Assembly: GCA_020073485.1 (NCBI GenBank)
Contig: JAIQFB010000002.1
Location: 164,505 to 228,504, forward strand
Origin: Terriglobia bacterium
GTDB lineage: Bacteria > Acidobacteriota > Terriglobia > Acidiferrales > UBA7541
Length of the DNA: 64,000 nucleotides
Reading direction: 5' to 3'
In this document: positions 26,279-36,077 of the stretch, in pieces
Position numbering within the stretch: position 1 is the stretch's first letter
Layout of the letters: each line of letters begins with the position of its first letter
Position numbers and translations under genes: made by a program
Notes under the pieces: generated by a model
What the model saw: the letters and a program-made list of their open reading frames with translations, nothing else
Database searches by the model: none
What the model was told of the DNA's origin: nothing

Positions 26279-27481
26279 ATGAATTCCCGGACCAGGAAGT
26301 CGGGATGCGCTGTCTTGTTCGCCGGATTGGCGGTGTTGCTTGCAGGAACTCGTTTTGGCGCGCGGGCCGATGACAAAACGGCGTCGGCCATGCCTCCCGC
26401 GTCGATTCCGACGTTCTCGACCGCGGATATCGCGCGCGAAGCCATCTTCTACGTGGGCGGACAATATGAAGGCGCGCCGGGCAAGGAAGTAATGCACGGC
26501 GCCATGTACGTGGAAGTGATGGTGCCGAAGAAGATCCGGCAGAAATATCCGGTCGTGTTTTTCCACGGCAACGGCCAGACCGGCGCGGTGTGGCGCCAGA
26601 CGCCGGACGGGCGGCCGGGCTGGGCATACTATCTGGTAAAACAGGGGTATGTTGTTTATATGGTTGATTATCCGGCGCGCGGCCGCTCGCCCTACGTGCC
26701 GGACATGGACGGCAAGCTTGGGCTGCGCACCGCACTCGACCTGGAACAGATCTGGACGGGGCCGACGCTATCGGGCGGCAATTTCCCGCGCATGAAACTT
26801 TACACGCAATGGCCCAGCGACTCGCCGAAAAAGGGCACCATGGGCGATCCGGTCTTCGATAATTTCATCAAGGGCCAGATGCAGTTCATCGCAGGCCAGG
26901 ACAAGCTGGCCGTGCCCGCCGGCATCGCGCTGCTGGATCAGATCGGTTCCCCGGTCATCCTGATCACGCATTCACAAGGAGGCGGCATCGGATTCAACGT
27001 GGCCGACGCACGGCCCAAGCTGGTCGCCGGCATGGTCGCGATCGAGCCCGGCGGGCCGCAGATAGGCGTGGTGGATACGGCGAAAGTGGCCTATACCGGC
27101 AGAATCGGAAATGCCTGGGGCATCACCAACATGCCCATGCATTACGAGCCGCCCGTCAACAGCCTCGATGATTTGAAGACATACCTTGAAGAAAAATCCG
27201 ACCGCCCCGACGAAGTTCCCTGCTACATGCAGAAGGAGCCGGTCCACAAACTGGTGGGCATGAAGGACATTCGCATCCTCTCCATTTCCGCCGAGGGCAC
27301 CTATCATCGCGTGTTCGACGCCTGCATTCCGAAGTGGCTTAATCAGGCGGGCGTGCACGACGATTTCGTTCGCCTCGAGGACGTGGGCATTCACGGCAAC
27401 ATGCACGAGATGTTCCTCGACAGGAACAGTGATGTGGTCATCAAGTTTATCGATGACTGGCTGCGGAAGAATATAAAGTAA
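26279..27481 (+). CDS. Secreted alpha/beta hydrolase
   Basis: 400 aa. A signal peptide (LFAGLAVLLAGTRFGARA) is followed by a hydrolase fold with VVFFHGNGQTGAVW (oxyanion region), nucleophile elbow ITHSQGGGIG near residue 230, and a final His in IHGNMHEMF near residue 380. The acid is probably in the SAEGTYHR or nearby segment. Residues 45-80 (AIFYVGGQYEG) match a group of esterase-like proteins seen in Proteobacteria and Acidobacteria. GGGAGG lies about 10 nt before ATG 26279. Substrate unknown. A long hairpin follows the gene. Confidence 0.85.
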   Translation: MNSRTRKSGCAVLFAGLAVLLAGTRFGARADDKTASAMPPASIPTFSTADIAREAIFYVGGQYEGAPGKEVMHGAMYVEVMVPKKIRQKYPVVFFHGNGQTGAVWRQTPDGRPGWAYYLVKQGYVVYMVDYPARGRSPYVPDMDGKLGLRTALDLEQIWTGPTLSGGNFPRMKLYTQWPSDSPKKGTMGDPVFDNFIKGQMQFIAGQDKLAVPAGIALLDQIGSPVILITHSQGGGIGFNVADARPKLVAGMVAIEPGGPQIGVVDTAKVAYTGRIGNAWGITNMPMHYEPPVNSLDDLKTYLEEKSDRPDEVPCYMQKEPVHKLVGMKDIRILSISAEGTYHRVFDACIPKWLNQAGVHDDFVRLEDVGIHGNMHEMFLDRNSDVVIKFIDDWLRKNIK

Positions 27482-27490
27482 ACTTTGCAC

Positions 27491-27532
27491 GTTGGATGTG
27501 CCGGTTCGAGGAGCCGGACCGGCACATCCAAC
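27491..27532 (+). terminator. Hairpin terminator after the secreted hydrolase
   Basis: A 16-bp stem (gttggatgtgccggtt with gaccggcacatccaac, one G-T pair) with a 10-nt loop, 9 nt after the stop. The T-tract is weak (gcgcttctctt). Confidence 0.65.
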
Positions 27533-27908
27533 GCGCTTCTCTTGGAGATTAAGTCCTGGCCGATCTTTGATGCCTCGCGTCAGACGGGCTTTGGTCAACC
27601 TCCGCGAGTCTGTTTCTAGTGGATTGTGTCCGCTCCGGGCAATCCCTTCTGACCTGTAAGCTACAGTAATACTAGGACTTACAAAAACAGACTTCTCGCC
27701 ACACCTGCAACTCTCCACCACTTTTTCCGGTGCACCTTTTTTCCTTTACTAGCTAACTATCTTCCTTGTGTTGAACCAAATTGGGGAAATAAGGGGTCGT
27801 TAAGCTTTTGTAAAATCTTCCATACTCCCTTAAATCAGTAAGTAAGCGGCGGGACACCTGGATTCCCATTTGGCTCCAAGTTTGCCATAGATCAATCGTC
27901 AACTAAGT
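27533..27908 (+). other. Intergenic region upstream of the Ig/LamG exoprotein
   Basis: There are 376 nt, AT-richer than the surroundings from 27720 on, with no gene. I looked for a cyclic-di-GMP riboswitch, which often precedes exoproteins, and saw none. Confidence 0.5.
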
Positions 27909-30900
27909 ATGCTAGCCAGCGCCCAGGGGGATCCATTGCACCGTTGTAACCAGAATACTGTTGCTTCCCGTTGCCTCAGCATCATGCTCCTATGCCTGGG
28001 GGCATTAACCCTTCCCGTGGGCGCGCATGCGCAAGGCACAGTGGATAACTCCTACGTGTCCGTATCCGCGTGCAACGTGCCTATTTCCAGTTGCACGGTA
28101 TTCGTCGGGTCCACGGTTCCTCAAGGCGACGCCATAATGGTCGTGGCTTCCTGGGGAGGGGCAGCAACCACCGCGACAATTAACGACGGCCACAACACCT
28201 ACAAATCCATCTTCGGGCCGTCCACGGCCGCGACAGGAGACAATCGCGGGCAGGCCTGGATTGTTCCGAGTACTTCGTCCGGGGTGACGCAAGCGACCGT
28301 CACGCTTAGCGCTCCATCGACCACCGAACAGGTCTTGATCTGGATCATTCCGATAAAGGGACTGGACCCGATTTCGCCTATCGATGCCAACGTCACGCAC
28401 GTCAACGCCGGCAGCGGCACGAATATGTCGACGGGGATTTCCGGGATTTTCAGCTCCGTTCCCAACGAAATGATCTGGGGCATCTTTCTGGAAGACAACT
28501 ATTCGACGCCCTACGCCCCCGGCTCAGGATTTTTCAACCTCTCCGGCCAGGAAGCCGCGTCCCTGCTCGAGGACAAGAGCGTGACGCAAACGGGGATCCA
28601 GACGGCCGTCGGAACGAACGGGAACGGCACCAACAATTGGATTGGCGCGGTCATCGGCCTAAAAGCGGCCGGGCAAAATGGAGGAACCACCCCGACGATC
28701 TCGTCGATTGCCGTAACCCCGGCCAATCCTTCGATTGTGGCCGGCGTGACGCAGCAATTCACCGCCACCGGAACCTACAGCGACGGCAGCACCCAGAACT
28801 TGACCGGCTCCGTAACCTGGACTTCGTCCAACACGACCGTGGCTACGATCAGTGCCTCCGGACTGGCTTCGGCCGCAAGCGCGGGCAACACGACCATTCA
28901 GGCGGCGCTGACGTCGGTCACGGGGTCCACGGGCTTGACGGTGACGGCCAGCAACGGCGGCGATTCGGGGAGTACGCTTCCCGGCCTGGTCGGATATTGG
29001 ACGTTCAACGAAGGTTCCGGCACCACGGCCGCCGATTCCTCCGGCAACGGCCTTACGGCCACACTGTCGAACGGGATCACCTGGACGACGGGCGCGGTCG
29101 GCGGAGCGGTTTCCGGCAACGGGGTGAATCAATATATTACCATCCCAGCACTTAATCTTACTGGAACAAGCGCGGCGAGCGTGGCCATGTGGGTGAACCG
29201 CACGTATACCAACGGCGCCGGAGACGTTCTGCTCGAATTCAGCAATAATTTCAACAACACCAATAACGCCTTCGGTTTTTTCCCGGAAGGGGCGGCCGAT
29301 TGCGGCCGCGCGGCCACCGAAATCGGCCTCATCGGGAACAATGGGTATGACATCAAGTGTTACCCGCAGCCCTCGTCCGGCACCTGGCACCAACTGGTCG
29401 TGGTCTATGACTACACGCAAGCTGCGGCGAGTTCCATTGCGTTTTACGTGGACGGCCAGCTGCAAACGGCGTTGAGCCAGCCCTACAGCAGCAACAATTC
29501 GGCAAAATTTGGAAACTATCCCATCTATCTGTTTTCACGCGGGGGCACTTCGAGCTTCAGTCCCGGCCAGATCGGCGACTTGCAGATTTATAATCGCGCC
29601 TTGACCGCTTCCGATGTGCAGACACTCTATAACAGCATCGAGGCGGACTTCACGCTGACGGCTTTGCCAAGTTCGCAGACAGTTTTTCAGGGCAGCGGAA
29701 CCACGTACACGGCCGCGGTTTCCCCGTTGAATGGATTCAGTGGATCGGTGGCCTTGACCGCAACTGGACTGCCCGCCGGCGCCACGGCTTCCTTCAGCCC
29801 GGCGCAGGTCTCCTCGGGATCGTCCACGTTGAGCGTTACCACGGCTTCGACAACCCCGCCCGGGTCGTATACGGTGACGATCACAGGCACCAGCGGAACA
29901 CTCACGCACAGCGCCAACATCACCCTGGTGGTTAACGCGACCGCCACTCCGGATTTTGCGATTTCCGCAGCGCCCAGCAGCCAGACCGTAAGCGCCGGAT
30001 CCGGCACCACCTATACGCCGACAATCACGGCGTCGGGCGGTTTCAGCGGAGTGGTTTCGCTCACCGTGAGCGGGCTGCCCGCCGGAGCCACCGGCACATT
30101 TAGCCCCGCTTCCGTTAGCGGCTCAGGATCCTCGACATTGACTGTGACCACGTCCGCCTCCACGCTGACTGGCTCCTATACGTTGAGCATCACGGGAACC
30201 AGCGGAAGCCTGACGCACAGCGCCACGGCCATTCTGGTGGTGAGCGCCGCGCCTACCTTCTCGGTCGCGGCAGCGCCCAGCTCACAGACCGTGATCCAGG
30301 GTGCGAGCACTACCTTTACGCCCACCATCACTGCCTTGAATGGTTTCAGCGCAGCCGTCACTTTCAGCATCAGCGGCCTGCCTACCGGCGCTACAGGGAC
30401 ATTCAATCCCGCTTCGGTCACGGGTTCCGGGACCTCAACTCTAACCATCGCCACAGCCGCGACTACGGCAACCGGCTCCTATACGCTGACCATCACGGGC
30501 ACTAGCGGCAGTCTGATAAAGACCAGCACGGTCGCCCTCGTGATCACCGCCGCGAGTAGCGGAGGCGGCTCGGCGGGGACCTTACCGGGCTTGGTCGGCT
30601 ATTGGACTTTCAATGAAGGCTCCGGCACCACCGCAGCAGATTCTTCCGGCAACAATCTCACCGCCACTCTTTCGAACGGCGTCACCTGGGCAACGGGCAA
30701 AGTGGGAGGCGCGATTTCGGCCAATGGCTCCAATCAATACGTCACCATTCCGGCCATCAACCTGAGCTCGACCAGCGCGGCCAGCGTCGCGATGTGGGTG
30801 AACAGGACGTATACGGGCGGGGCGGGAGATGTGCTCTTCGAATTCAGCAACAATTTCAACAGCACCAACAATGCCTTCGGCTTTTTCCCGGAGGGAGCGG

Positions 30901-32456
30901 CGGATTGCGGAGTCCCGGCCACGGAAATCAGCCTAAGGGGCAACAACGGATACGACGTCAAGTGCTACACGCAGCCGACTTCCGGCGTCTGGCACCTGCT
31001 GGTTGTCGTGTACGATATGAGCCAATCCGCGGCCAATTCCGTGGCGTTTTATGTGGACGGCGTCCAGCAAACGTCCCTGAGCCAGCCCTATTCGAGCACC
31101 AATACCTCCACCTTTGGAAACTATCCCACGTATCTGTTTTCCCGCGGAGGCACTGGAAATTTCAGCAGCGGCTCGCTCAGCGATCTGCAAATTTATAATC
31201 GCGCCCTGACCGCTTCCGATGTTCAGTCGCTGTTCAATAGCGCCGCGCCGAGCTTCACACTGACGGCATCTCCCGCATCACAAACGGTAGTTCAAGGCAA
31301 TGCCACCAGCTACACGGCCACGATAACTCCCGTGAACGGGTTCAACGGGTCCGTTTCTCTGAGCGCGTCCGGTTTGCCCGCGGGTGCCTCCGCTTCGTTT
31401 AGCCTCACTCAGGTTTCATCCGGGGCTTCCACGTTGACCATTACCACGGACCCCACTTTGACTCCGGCCGGGTCGTACTCGGTCAGGATCACGGGCACTA
31501 GCGGCAGCCTCATACAAACCTCCACGGTGACGCTGGTGGTGAACGCGCCACCCACATTCTCGCTTGCCGCTGCGCCCAGTTCGCAGACCGTAATTCAGGG
31601 GAGCAGCACGACCTTCACGCCGACGGTCACGGGCGCAAATGGATTCAGCGCCGGCGTCGCTTTCAGCGTTAGTGGCTTGCCCACCGGCGCTACCGGCACA
31701 TTTGTCCCGGCCTCGGTTACCGGTTCCGGCTCGTCGACTCTGACCATCGCAACGGCCGCGACAACCCCGACCGGCTCCTACACTTTGACGATCACGGGCA
31801 CCAGCGGCAGCCTGGCCCAGAGCTCTACGGTGACCCTGGTGGTGAACGCCGCCGCGCAAGCGAACTTCACGCTCACGTCCGCGCCAACTTCTCGAACCGT
31901 GGTCCAGGGCACGAGCACCACCTATGTTCCGACGGTCACTCCGTCGAATGGCTTTAGCGGAACGGTCACCTTCAGCGTCAGCGGGCTTCCTACCGGAGCC
32001 AGTGCCACCTTCAATCCCACCACCGTTACAACCACCGGCTCCACGACCATGACCGTCGTCACCAGTCTGGCCACTCCTGTGGGCACCTATCCTCTCGTGA
32101 TTACCGGCACTAGCGGAAGCTTGAGCACCACCGTGACCGTAAGCCTGGTCATCACCGGAACCTTCTCGATCAGCATCTCACCGAGCGCCCAGACGGTACT
32201 CGGCGGATTGTCCACAACCTATACGGTCACCGAGACCCCTGGCGCCGGATTTACCGGAAACGTAAGCCTCTCGGTGAGCGGCCTGCCATCGGGCGGCCGA
32301 GGGACTTTCAGTCCTACAACCATCACCGGTTCGGGCTCATCCACATTAACGGTCACAACTTCGATTTTCTCTTCCAAGCGCACGTATACGCTGACCATTA
32401 CCGGGACCAGCGGCGGCATTACATCCAGGTCGACGGCAACGCTGACAGTGCAATAG
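27909..32456 (+). CDS. Large secreted multidomain Ig-like / LamG exoprotein
   Basis: 1515 aa. A signal peptide ends near GAHAQG. Residues 45-250 form an unassigned beta-rich domain (NSYVSVSACNVPISSC to WIGAVIGLKA). Residues 260-345 are a bacterial Ig-like group 2 domain (TQQFTATGTYSDGS). LamG/concanavalin-type domains lie at about 356-577 and 891-1112 (both LPGLVGYWTFNEGSGTTAAD). Ig-like repeats of about 100 residues follow: three after the first LamG and four after the second, each with SQTV, SGLP.GA, TGSYTLTITGTSGS and LVV motifs. No anchor, sorting signal or catalytic domain is visible. Probably an extracellular adhesin or glycan-binding protein. The repeats arose by internal duplication. 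Confidence 0.88.
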   Translation: MLASAQGDPLHRCNQNTVASRCLSIMLLCLGALTLPVGAHAQGTVDNSYVSVSACNVPISSCTVFVGSTVPQGDAIMVVASWGGAATTATINDGHNTYKSIFGPSTAATGDNRGQAWIVPSTSSGVTQATVTLSAPSTTEQVLIWIIPIKGLDPISPIDANVTHVNAGSGTNMSTGISGIFSSVPNEMIWGIFLEDNYSTPYAPGSGFFNLSGQEAASLLEDKSVTQTGIQTAVGTNGNGTNNWIGAVIGLKAAGQNGGTTPTISSIAVTPANPSIVAGVTQQFTATGTYSDGSTQNLTGSVTWTSSNTTVATISASGLASAASAGNTTIQAALTSVTGSTGLTVTASNGGDSGSTLPGLVGYWTFNEGSGTTAADSSGNGLTATLSNGITWTTGAVGGAVSGNGVNQYITIPALNLTGTSAASVAMWVNRTYTNGAGDVLLEFSNNFNNTNNAFGFFPEGAADCGRAATEIGLIGNNGYDIKCYPQPSSGTWHQLVVVYDYTQAAASSIAFYVDGQLQTALSQPYSSNNSAKFGNYPIYLFSRGGTSSFSPGQIGDLQIYNRALTASDVQTLYNSIEADFTLTALPSSQTVFQGSGTTYTAAVSPLNGFSGSVALTATGLPAGATASFSPAQVSSGSSTLSVTTASTTPPGSYTVTITGTSGTLTHSANITLVVNATATPDFAISAAPSSQTVSAGSGTTYTPTITASGGFSGVVSLTVSGLPAGATGTFSPASVSGSGSSTLTVTTSASTLTGSYTLSITGTSGSLTHSATAILVVSAAPTFSVAAAPSSQTVIQGASTTFTPTITALNGFSAAVTFSISGLPTGATGTFNPASVTGSGTSTLTIATAATTATGSYTLTITGTSGSLIKTSTVALVITAASSGGGSAGTLPGLVGYWTFNEGSGTTAADSSGNNLTATLSNGVTWATGKVGGAISANGSNQYVTIPAINLSSTSAASVAMWVNRTYTGGAGDVLFEFSNNFNSTNNAFGFFPEGAADCGVPATEISLRGNNGYDVKCYTQPTSGVWHLLVVVYDMSQSAANSVAFYVDGVQQTSLSQPYSSTNTSTFGNYPTYLFSRGGTGNFSSGSLSDLQIYNRALTASDVQSLFNSAAPSFTLTASPASQTVVQGNATSYTATITPVNGFNGSVSLSASGLPAGASASFSLTQVSSGASTLTITTDPTLTPAGSYSVRITGTSGSLIQTSTVTLVVNAPPTFSLAAAPSSQTVIQGSSTTFTPTVTGANGFSAGVAFSVSGLPTGATGTFVPASVTGSGSSTLTIATAATTPTGSYTLTITGTSGSLAQSSTVTLVVNAAAQANFTLTSAPTSRTVVQGTSTTYVPTVTPSNGFSGTVTFSVSGLPTGASATFNPTTVTTTGSTTMTVVTSLATPVGTYPLVITGTSGSLSTTVTVSLVITGTFSISISPSAQTVLGGLSTTYTVTETPGAGFTGNVSLSVSGLPSGGRGTFSPTTITGSGSSTLTVTTSIFSSKRTYTLTITGTSGGITSRSTATLTVQ
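28978..32453 (+). repeat. Internal LamG + Ig-repeat duplication within the exoprotein gene
   Basis: The LamG-coding segment at about 28978-29640 is repeated at about 30583-31245, with long near-identical stretches at protein level (for example FEFSNNFN and NNAFGFFPEGAADCG). Each copy is followed by a run of roughly 300-bp Ig-coding repeats (29646-30555 and 31249-32453). Confidence 0.85.
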
Positions 32457-32629
32457 GGTCAGGGAAAAGTTGCAAGGCAGCAGGGGCATCGAGACGGGCG
32501 TTGCTCCTGCCCAGGCTTCGGAGTCTCGCCTCGCATTTTATATTCGCTTTTTGTTCGCTTTTGTGTATACTCTCCCCCTGTTTGCGAGGTTCGGGAGCGC
32601 ATCGCAAATTCCCGGCTCAGGAGTGGATC

Positions 32630-33094
32630 GTGAAAAAGTCGTCCCGCTGGTTTCAAAAAACTCTCTTCGCCATATATCTATTGGCGATTGTATGGACGTC
32701 GTATACGCACGCCGCCGAGTATAAGGCCGGGCAAAAGGCGATTCCCTCCCCCTTTACTCCGGCGAAGGTTATTGCGCTTTCCACACCGCGCGGACCATGG
32801 GCGGTGCGAGCGTATGTACAGAACGCCGCCCGGACCTCGGGCGTGAACCCGCGGATTGCCGAATGGATTGTCGCGCACGAGTCGCGGCACCACCCGGAAG
32901 CGACCGGCGATGGCGGGGAAAGCCGCGGACTCTGGCAAATCAACAAGGAATGGCACCCGGAAGTCTCCGATGCCTGCGCTTACAACGTGAGGTGCAGCAC
33001 GGACTGGTCGCTGGAGCGCATTCGCGACGGATATGCGGATGAGTGGAGCACGTGGAAATATTGCAGGGAGAAGTTTGAGGATTGCCCGTTTTAG
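32630..33094 (+). CDS. Small lytic-transglycosylase-like (SLT) secreted protein
   Basis: 154 aa from GTG 32630, with CAGGAG 6 nt upstream; the longer ORF from 32501 has no ribosome site. The N-terminal signal/anchor segment is TLFAIYLLAIVWTSYTHAAE. The C-terminal half is a compact lysozyme-like domain: IAEWIVAHESRHHPEATGD, with the likely catalytic Glu in HES, then ESRGLWQINKEWHP and Cys pairs (DACAYNVRC, KYCREKFEDC) that can form disulfides. It probably cleaves peptidoglycan. It follows the exoprotein by 174 nt on the same strand and may help its passage or assembly (inference). Confidence 0.8.
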   Translation: MKKSSRWFQKTLFAIYLLAIVWTSYTHAAEYKAGQKAIPSPFTPAKVIALSTPRGPWAVRAYVQNAARTSGVNPRIAEWIVAHESRHHPEATGDGGESRGLWQINKEWHPEVSDACAYNVRCSTDWSLERIRDGYADEWSTWKYCREKFEDCPF

Positions 33095-33140
33095 TGGGGG
33101 CTTTTAGAAAAATCCCAGGCCGGGGAGTGCATCGCTGTGT

Positions 33141-34610
33141 CTACACGTAGCGCACGATGCGCATCATGCCGCCATCCATGTGGTAAAGATTGTGGCAATG
33201 AAAAAGCCATGCGCCGGGGTTGTCCGCGACAATATCGAGTTCCACCCGTTTCGAGTGAGTCCAGACGATAGTCGTATCCTTGCTTACGTTGCCTACGCGA
33301 TAAAAATGACCGTGCAGGTGCATGGGATGGGGCATGGCACTCTGATTGTCCAATCGGATGCGTACGGCTTCTCCCCGATGGATTTCCAGCGGCTCGGCGT
33401 TGGGATACGCTTGCCCGTTCATGGTCCACTGCTGCGTCAGGATTGCCGCCGCCCCTCCCGGGTCCGCCACGCCGGCCGGTTTCATCATGCCGCCAGGCTT
33501 CAGCATGCCTCCCGCCAGGACAAAATTGAAAATGCGGTTTGGCTTCCTTACTTCGGGAACGTCCAATCCTCGCAGGTCATCGAGTTGCAGCAATCGCCCG
33601 CCGGTCAAACCCTCAGGCATAGCGCCTTCGCGAGGCATCGCGGGGTTGGAATCCGTATACTGCAGCACGGCGCGCGCCGCAGGCAAATCGTTGTCGGCTG
33701 AAGCGGCGATTGGCCATGCCCCGGGATTCCTGGCCTCCACGACAACGTCATAGCGCTCGCCCGGTCCCAGGCGCAGCGCATCGACGCGAAACGGTTCCAC
33801 CGGCCTTCCATCGGTGTGCGTGATCATCAGGGTATGGCCGCCGATCGCAAATCGGTAGATTGACGAACCAGAAGGATTGATCAAACGCAGACGAACCCGT
33901 TCCCCCGTTTTCACCTGGAAGACAGAGGGAACCTCGGGAGGGCGCCCATTGATAAGCAGCGCTATATAAGGAGCCGCGAGCATATCCATCATGCCGTTGC
34001 CGGCGGTTTTCATCCTGCCCAGGGGCATGGGCGCCCCGGCTAAAAAGTCAGTCAACGTGAGTGTGTATTCCCGGTCGTAGGCAACGTGGGCGTTCTTTTC
34101 CTCCAGAACCAGCGGGCCAACCAGGCCCCGGTCCTGTTGAAGACCGACATGGGAGTGATACATGTAACTTCCGGCGGGCGAAGCGTCGAATTCATAAACG
34201 AAGGTGCCGCCGGGCGGAATCGCGGGCTGCGTGATGTCGGGGACGCCGTCCATAGCATTCTGCAAGGGGATGCCATGCCAATGGACGGTAGTGCCTTCGG
34301 GCAGGTTGTTCTTTACCGCGATGCGCAGCCGCTCCCCTTCCTTCGCGCGAATTTCCGGGCCGGGGAATTGCCCGTTGTAGAGCCACTTTTCAAAAACGCC
34401 GCGGCCAGGAATTTCAAACTGGGTTTTCTCCAATATGAGGGGAAATTCACGCGGCAATCCGGCGCCAACCGCGGGATTATCCAAAGGATGAGAACCCGTT
34501 CCCTGCCGAGGTTTTCCGGGGAGACCGAGTCCTGCGGAAGAAATTCGCGCGCCCAGCGCCACGGCGCCAAGATTTGCGATCGCGGACTGGAGGAACGTTC
34601 GGCGGTCCAT
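33141..34610 (-). CDS. Tat-exported multicopper oxidase (laccase/CopA-like)
   Basis: 489 aa. A Tat-type N-terminus (MDRRTFLQSAIANLGAVALG) precedes three cupredoxin domains. Copper ligands are visible: HWHG at 110-113, YHSHVGLQQ near 151, HPMHLHGHF from 428 and HCHNLYHMDGGM from 471 with the type-1 Cys. A Met/Gly-rich stretch (LAGGMLKPGGMMKPAG), typical of copper-handling oxidases such as CueO/CopA, lies near residue 370. It probably oxidises cuprous copper or phenols in the periplasm. It is the last gene of a minus-strand group with two DUF6644 membrane proteins (91 nt gap). Confidence 0.92.
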   Translation of the reverse strand: MDRRTFLQSAIANLGAVALGARISSAGLGLPGKPRQGTGSHPLDNPAVGAGLPREFPLILEKTQFEIPGRGVFEKWLYNGQFPGPEIRAKEGERLRIAVKNNLPEGTTVHWHGIPLQNAMDGVPDITQPAIPPGGTFVYEFDASPAGSYMYHSHVGLQQDRGLVGPLVLEEKNAHVAYDREYTLTLTDFLAGAPMPLGRMKTAGNGMMDMLAAPYIALLINGRPPEVPSVFQVKTGERVRLRLINPSGSSIYRFAIGGHTLMITHTDGRPVEPFRVDALRLGPGERYDVVVEARNPGAWPIAASADNDLPAARAVLQYTDSNPAMPREGAMPEGLTGGRLLQLDDLRGLDVPEVRKPNRIFNFVLAGGMLKPGGMMKPAGVADPGGAAAILTQQWTMNGQAYPNAEPLEIHRGEAVRIRLDNQSAMPHPMHLHGHFYRVGNVSKDTTIVWTHSKRVELDIVADNPGAWLFHCHNLYHMDGGMMRIVRYV

Positions 34611-34701
34611 ACATCCCTTAGTTTACTCTCGACTTACTCGTCCGCAAAATTCGCTTTTTAGCATGAGCGTGGGCGCGGGTTGCGATCGCCCGCGGCCGCC
34701 G

Positions 34702-35190
34702 CTAAAAAAAGGCGATCCAGCGGCCCATGGCTACAATTCCGAACCACAGCAGGATGGAGAACGCGCCGGCAAACTTGGCCGCGAACGGAGTATTTCCCCG
34801 CTCCCACCGGTTCACGCCGCGATAGGCGGTGAAGTGAAACACCAGCGCGTTCACGCCGGCGATCGCCAGCAAGAGCATTTTCCAGCGGAAGCCGGTATTG
34901 GTGTAGCAGCGGCTCGCCTCGGACACGAACATCAGCGCTCCGGTCACGAGCATCACGGCGAACCCATACAGCGCCCAGCGCAGCGTTCCGCCCACCACGG
35001 AGGAAACGGAATCCTTCTTGAAAGAAATCCCCATCAGGCGCAAATCCAGAACGGACGTGGAGCCCACCACGGTCACGATCCCGAACATGTGAATGCTTTC
35101 AATTGCCGGAAACAGCCAGGCGGACTGCGCAATGGTGCTGCCCACATAGGTGGACTCCAACGCGTGACACAAGGCGATCATATCTGGCAT
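34702..35190 (-). CDS. DUF6644-type integral membrane protein A
   Basis: 162 aa with four predicted membrane helices: around LFPAIESIHMFGIVTVVGST, ALYGFAVMLVTGALMFV, MLLLAIAGVNALVFHF and AFSILLWFGIVAMGRWIAFF. Its neighbour at 35298 is a paralog with the same layout, including the near-identical C-terminal SILLWFGIVAM. Several His and Met residues in or near helices could bind heme or metal, but no classic motif is present. Function unknown. Likely co-transcribed with the multicopper oxidase. Confidence 0.75.
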   Translation of the reverse strand: MPDMIALCHALESTYVGSTIAQSAWLFPAIESIHMFGIVTVVGSTSVLDLRLMGISFKKDSVSSVVGGTLRWALYGFAVMLVTGALMFVSEASRCYTNTGFRWKMLLLAIAGVNALVFHFTAYRGVNRWERGNTPFAAKFAGAFSILLWFGIVAMGRWIAFF

Positions 35191-35297
35191 TTCGACATTC
35201 TCCTTTTCCTGCCGGCAAAGCCGCGTTCCGTAGCTTGCACTGCGCCCGCCAGATGCCGCTCGCGGCGGCGCTGCTGGTTCTTGCGGAGCCCGGCGCG

Positions 35298-35798
35298 CTA
35301 TTCACGAGCGCCGGTAAAACCAATCACTCGGGACATGGCCACAATCCCAAACCACAGCAGGATCGAGATCACGGCGCTCATCTTCAACATGACCGGCGTG
35401 TTTCCGCTCTCCTCCCAATTCCCCGTGTTCCGGTGGATCGATTTCTCCACCAGCACGACGTTCAGTCCGGCCAAGACCACCATTGCGATCTTCCAGCGAA
35501 ACGCCGTGTTCGTGTACATGTCCACGGCCTGCGCGGAGAACACCAGGAATCCGGTCATGAGATTGCCGGCCAATCCCGCCTGCGCCCAGGGCAGTGCCAG
35601 CTTGGCGACGCTCCCTACGGACCGGCCACGCAACCCTAAATCCAGCACCCGCAGATCCAGCACGGAAGTTGCCGTGACCATGATCACGAATCCAAAAATG
35701 TGCAGCGTGTACAGCGCTGGATATAAGTTCAGCGATTCCCGGATGCCGGTTGCCCACGAGGTGTCTTGCAACCACTGGCAAAGCCCTAAAAAGTTCAT
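35298..35798 (-). CDS. DUF6644-type integral membrane protein B
   Basis: 166 aa. It is a paralog of the 34702 gene: four helices, with shared TSVLDLR and the near-identical C-terminal ISILLWFGIVAM. ATG 35798 is preceded by GAAAGGA 4-5 nt upstream, which is better than ATG 35813. It is the first gene of the DUF6644-DUF6644-multicopper oxidase group. It diverges from DUF6152 paralog 3, and the 279-nt spacer carries a CRP/FNR-like palindrome at 35985. Confidence 0.75.
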   Translation of the reverse strand: MNFLGLCQWLQDTSWATGIRESLNLYPALYTLHIFGFVIMVTATSVLDLRVLDLGLRGRSVGSVAKLALPWAQAGLAGNLMTGFLVFSAQAVDMYTNTAFRWKIAMVVLAGLNVVLVEKSIHRNTGNWEESGNTPVMLKMSAVISILLWFGIVAMSRVIGFTGARE

Positions 35799-35984
35799 GG
35801 AAATCCTTTCCATTTTGTAGAGTAGCGACCGGTTAACGCCGCGTTGGCGCTGTAATAACGGCCGGCCGCCATCGGCGTGCAGCCGATGGCGGCTTGACCC
35901 GCGCAAGTCACACTGGGACGCAAAAGATGGGCGAGAAAATGATCGAAATCCGCCAGGAAATATGTGATTCAACGCACCGATTGA

Positions 35985-36000
35985 TGTGACCGGGATCACG
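35985..36000. promoter_or_regulatory. CRP/FNR-type palindrome TGTGACCGGGATCACG
   Basis: It has the form TGTGA-N6-TCACg. It lies 77 nt before the DUF6152 start at 36078, in the spacer shared with the divergent DUF6644 gene. It belongs to the same set as the sites at 44.3-58.7 kb. Confidence 0.55.
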
Positions 36001-36077
36001 CAGCATTGGGGCATTTGTCACAGCATCTTCCCGGAAGGCATGCGATTTTTAGTCAGGCAATTTTGAGGAGGTGTTGG

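Noticed and set aside
27720..27908. Possible riboswitch (cyclic-di-GMP type) before the exoprotein gene
   Set aside because: Conserved core bases of that class could not be found.
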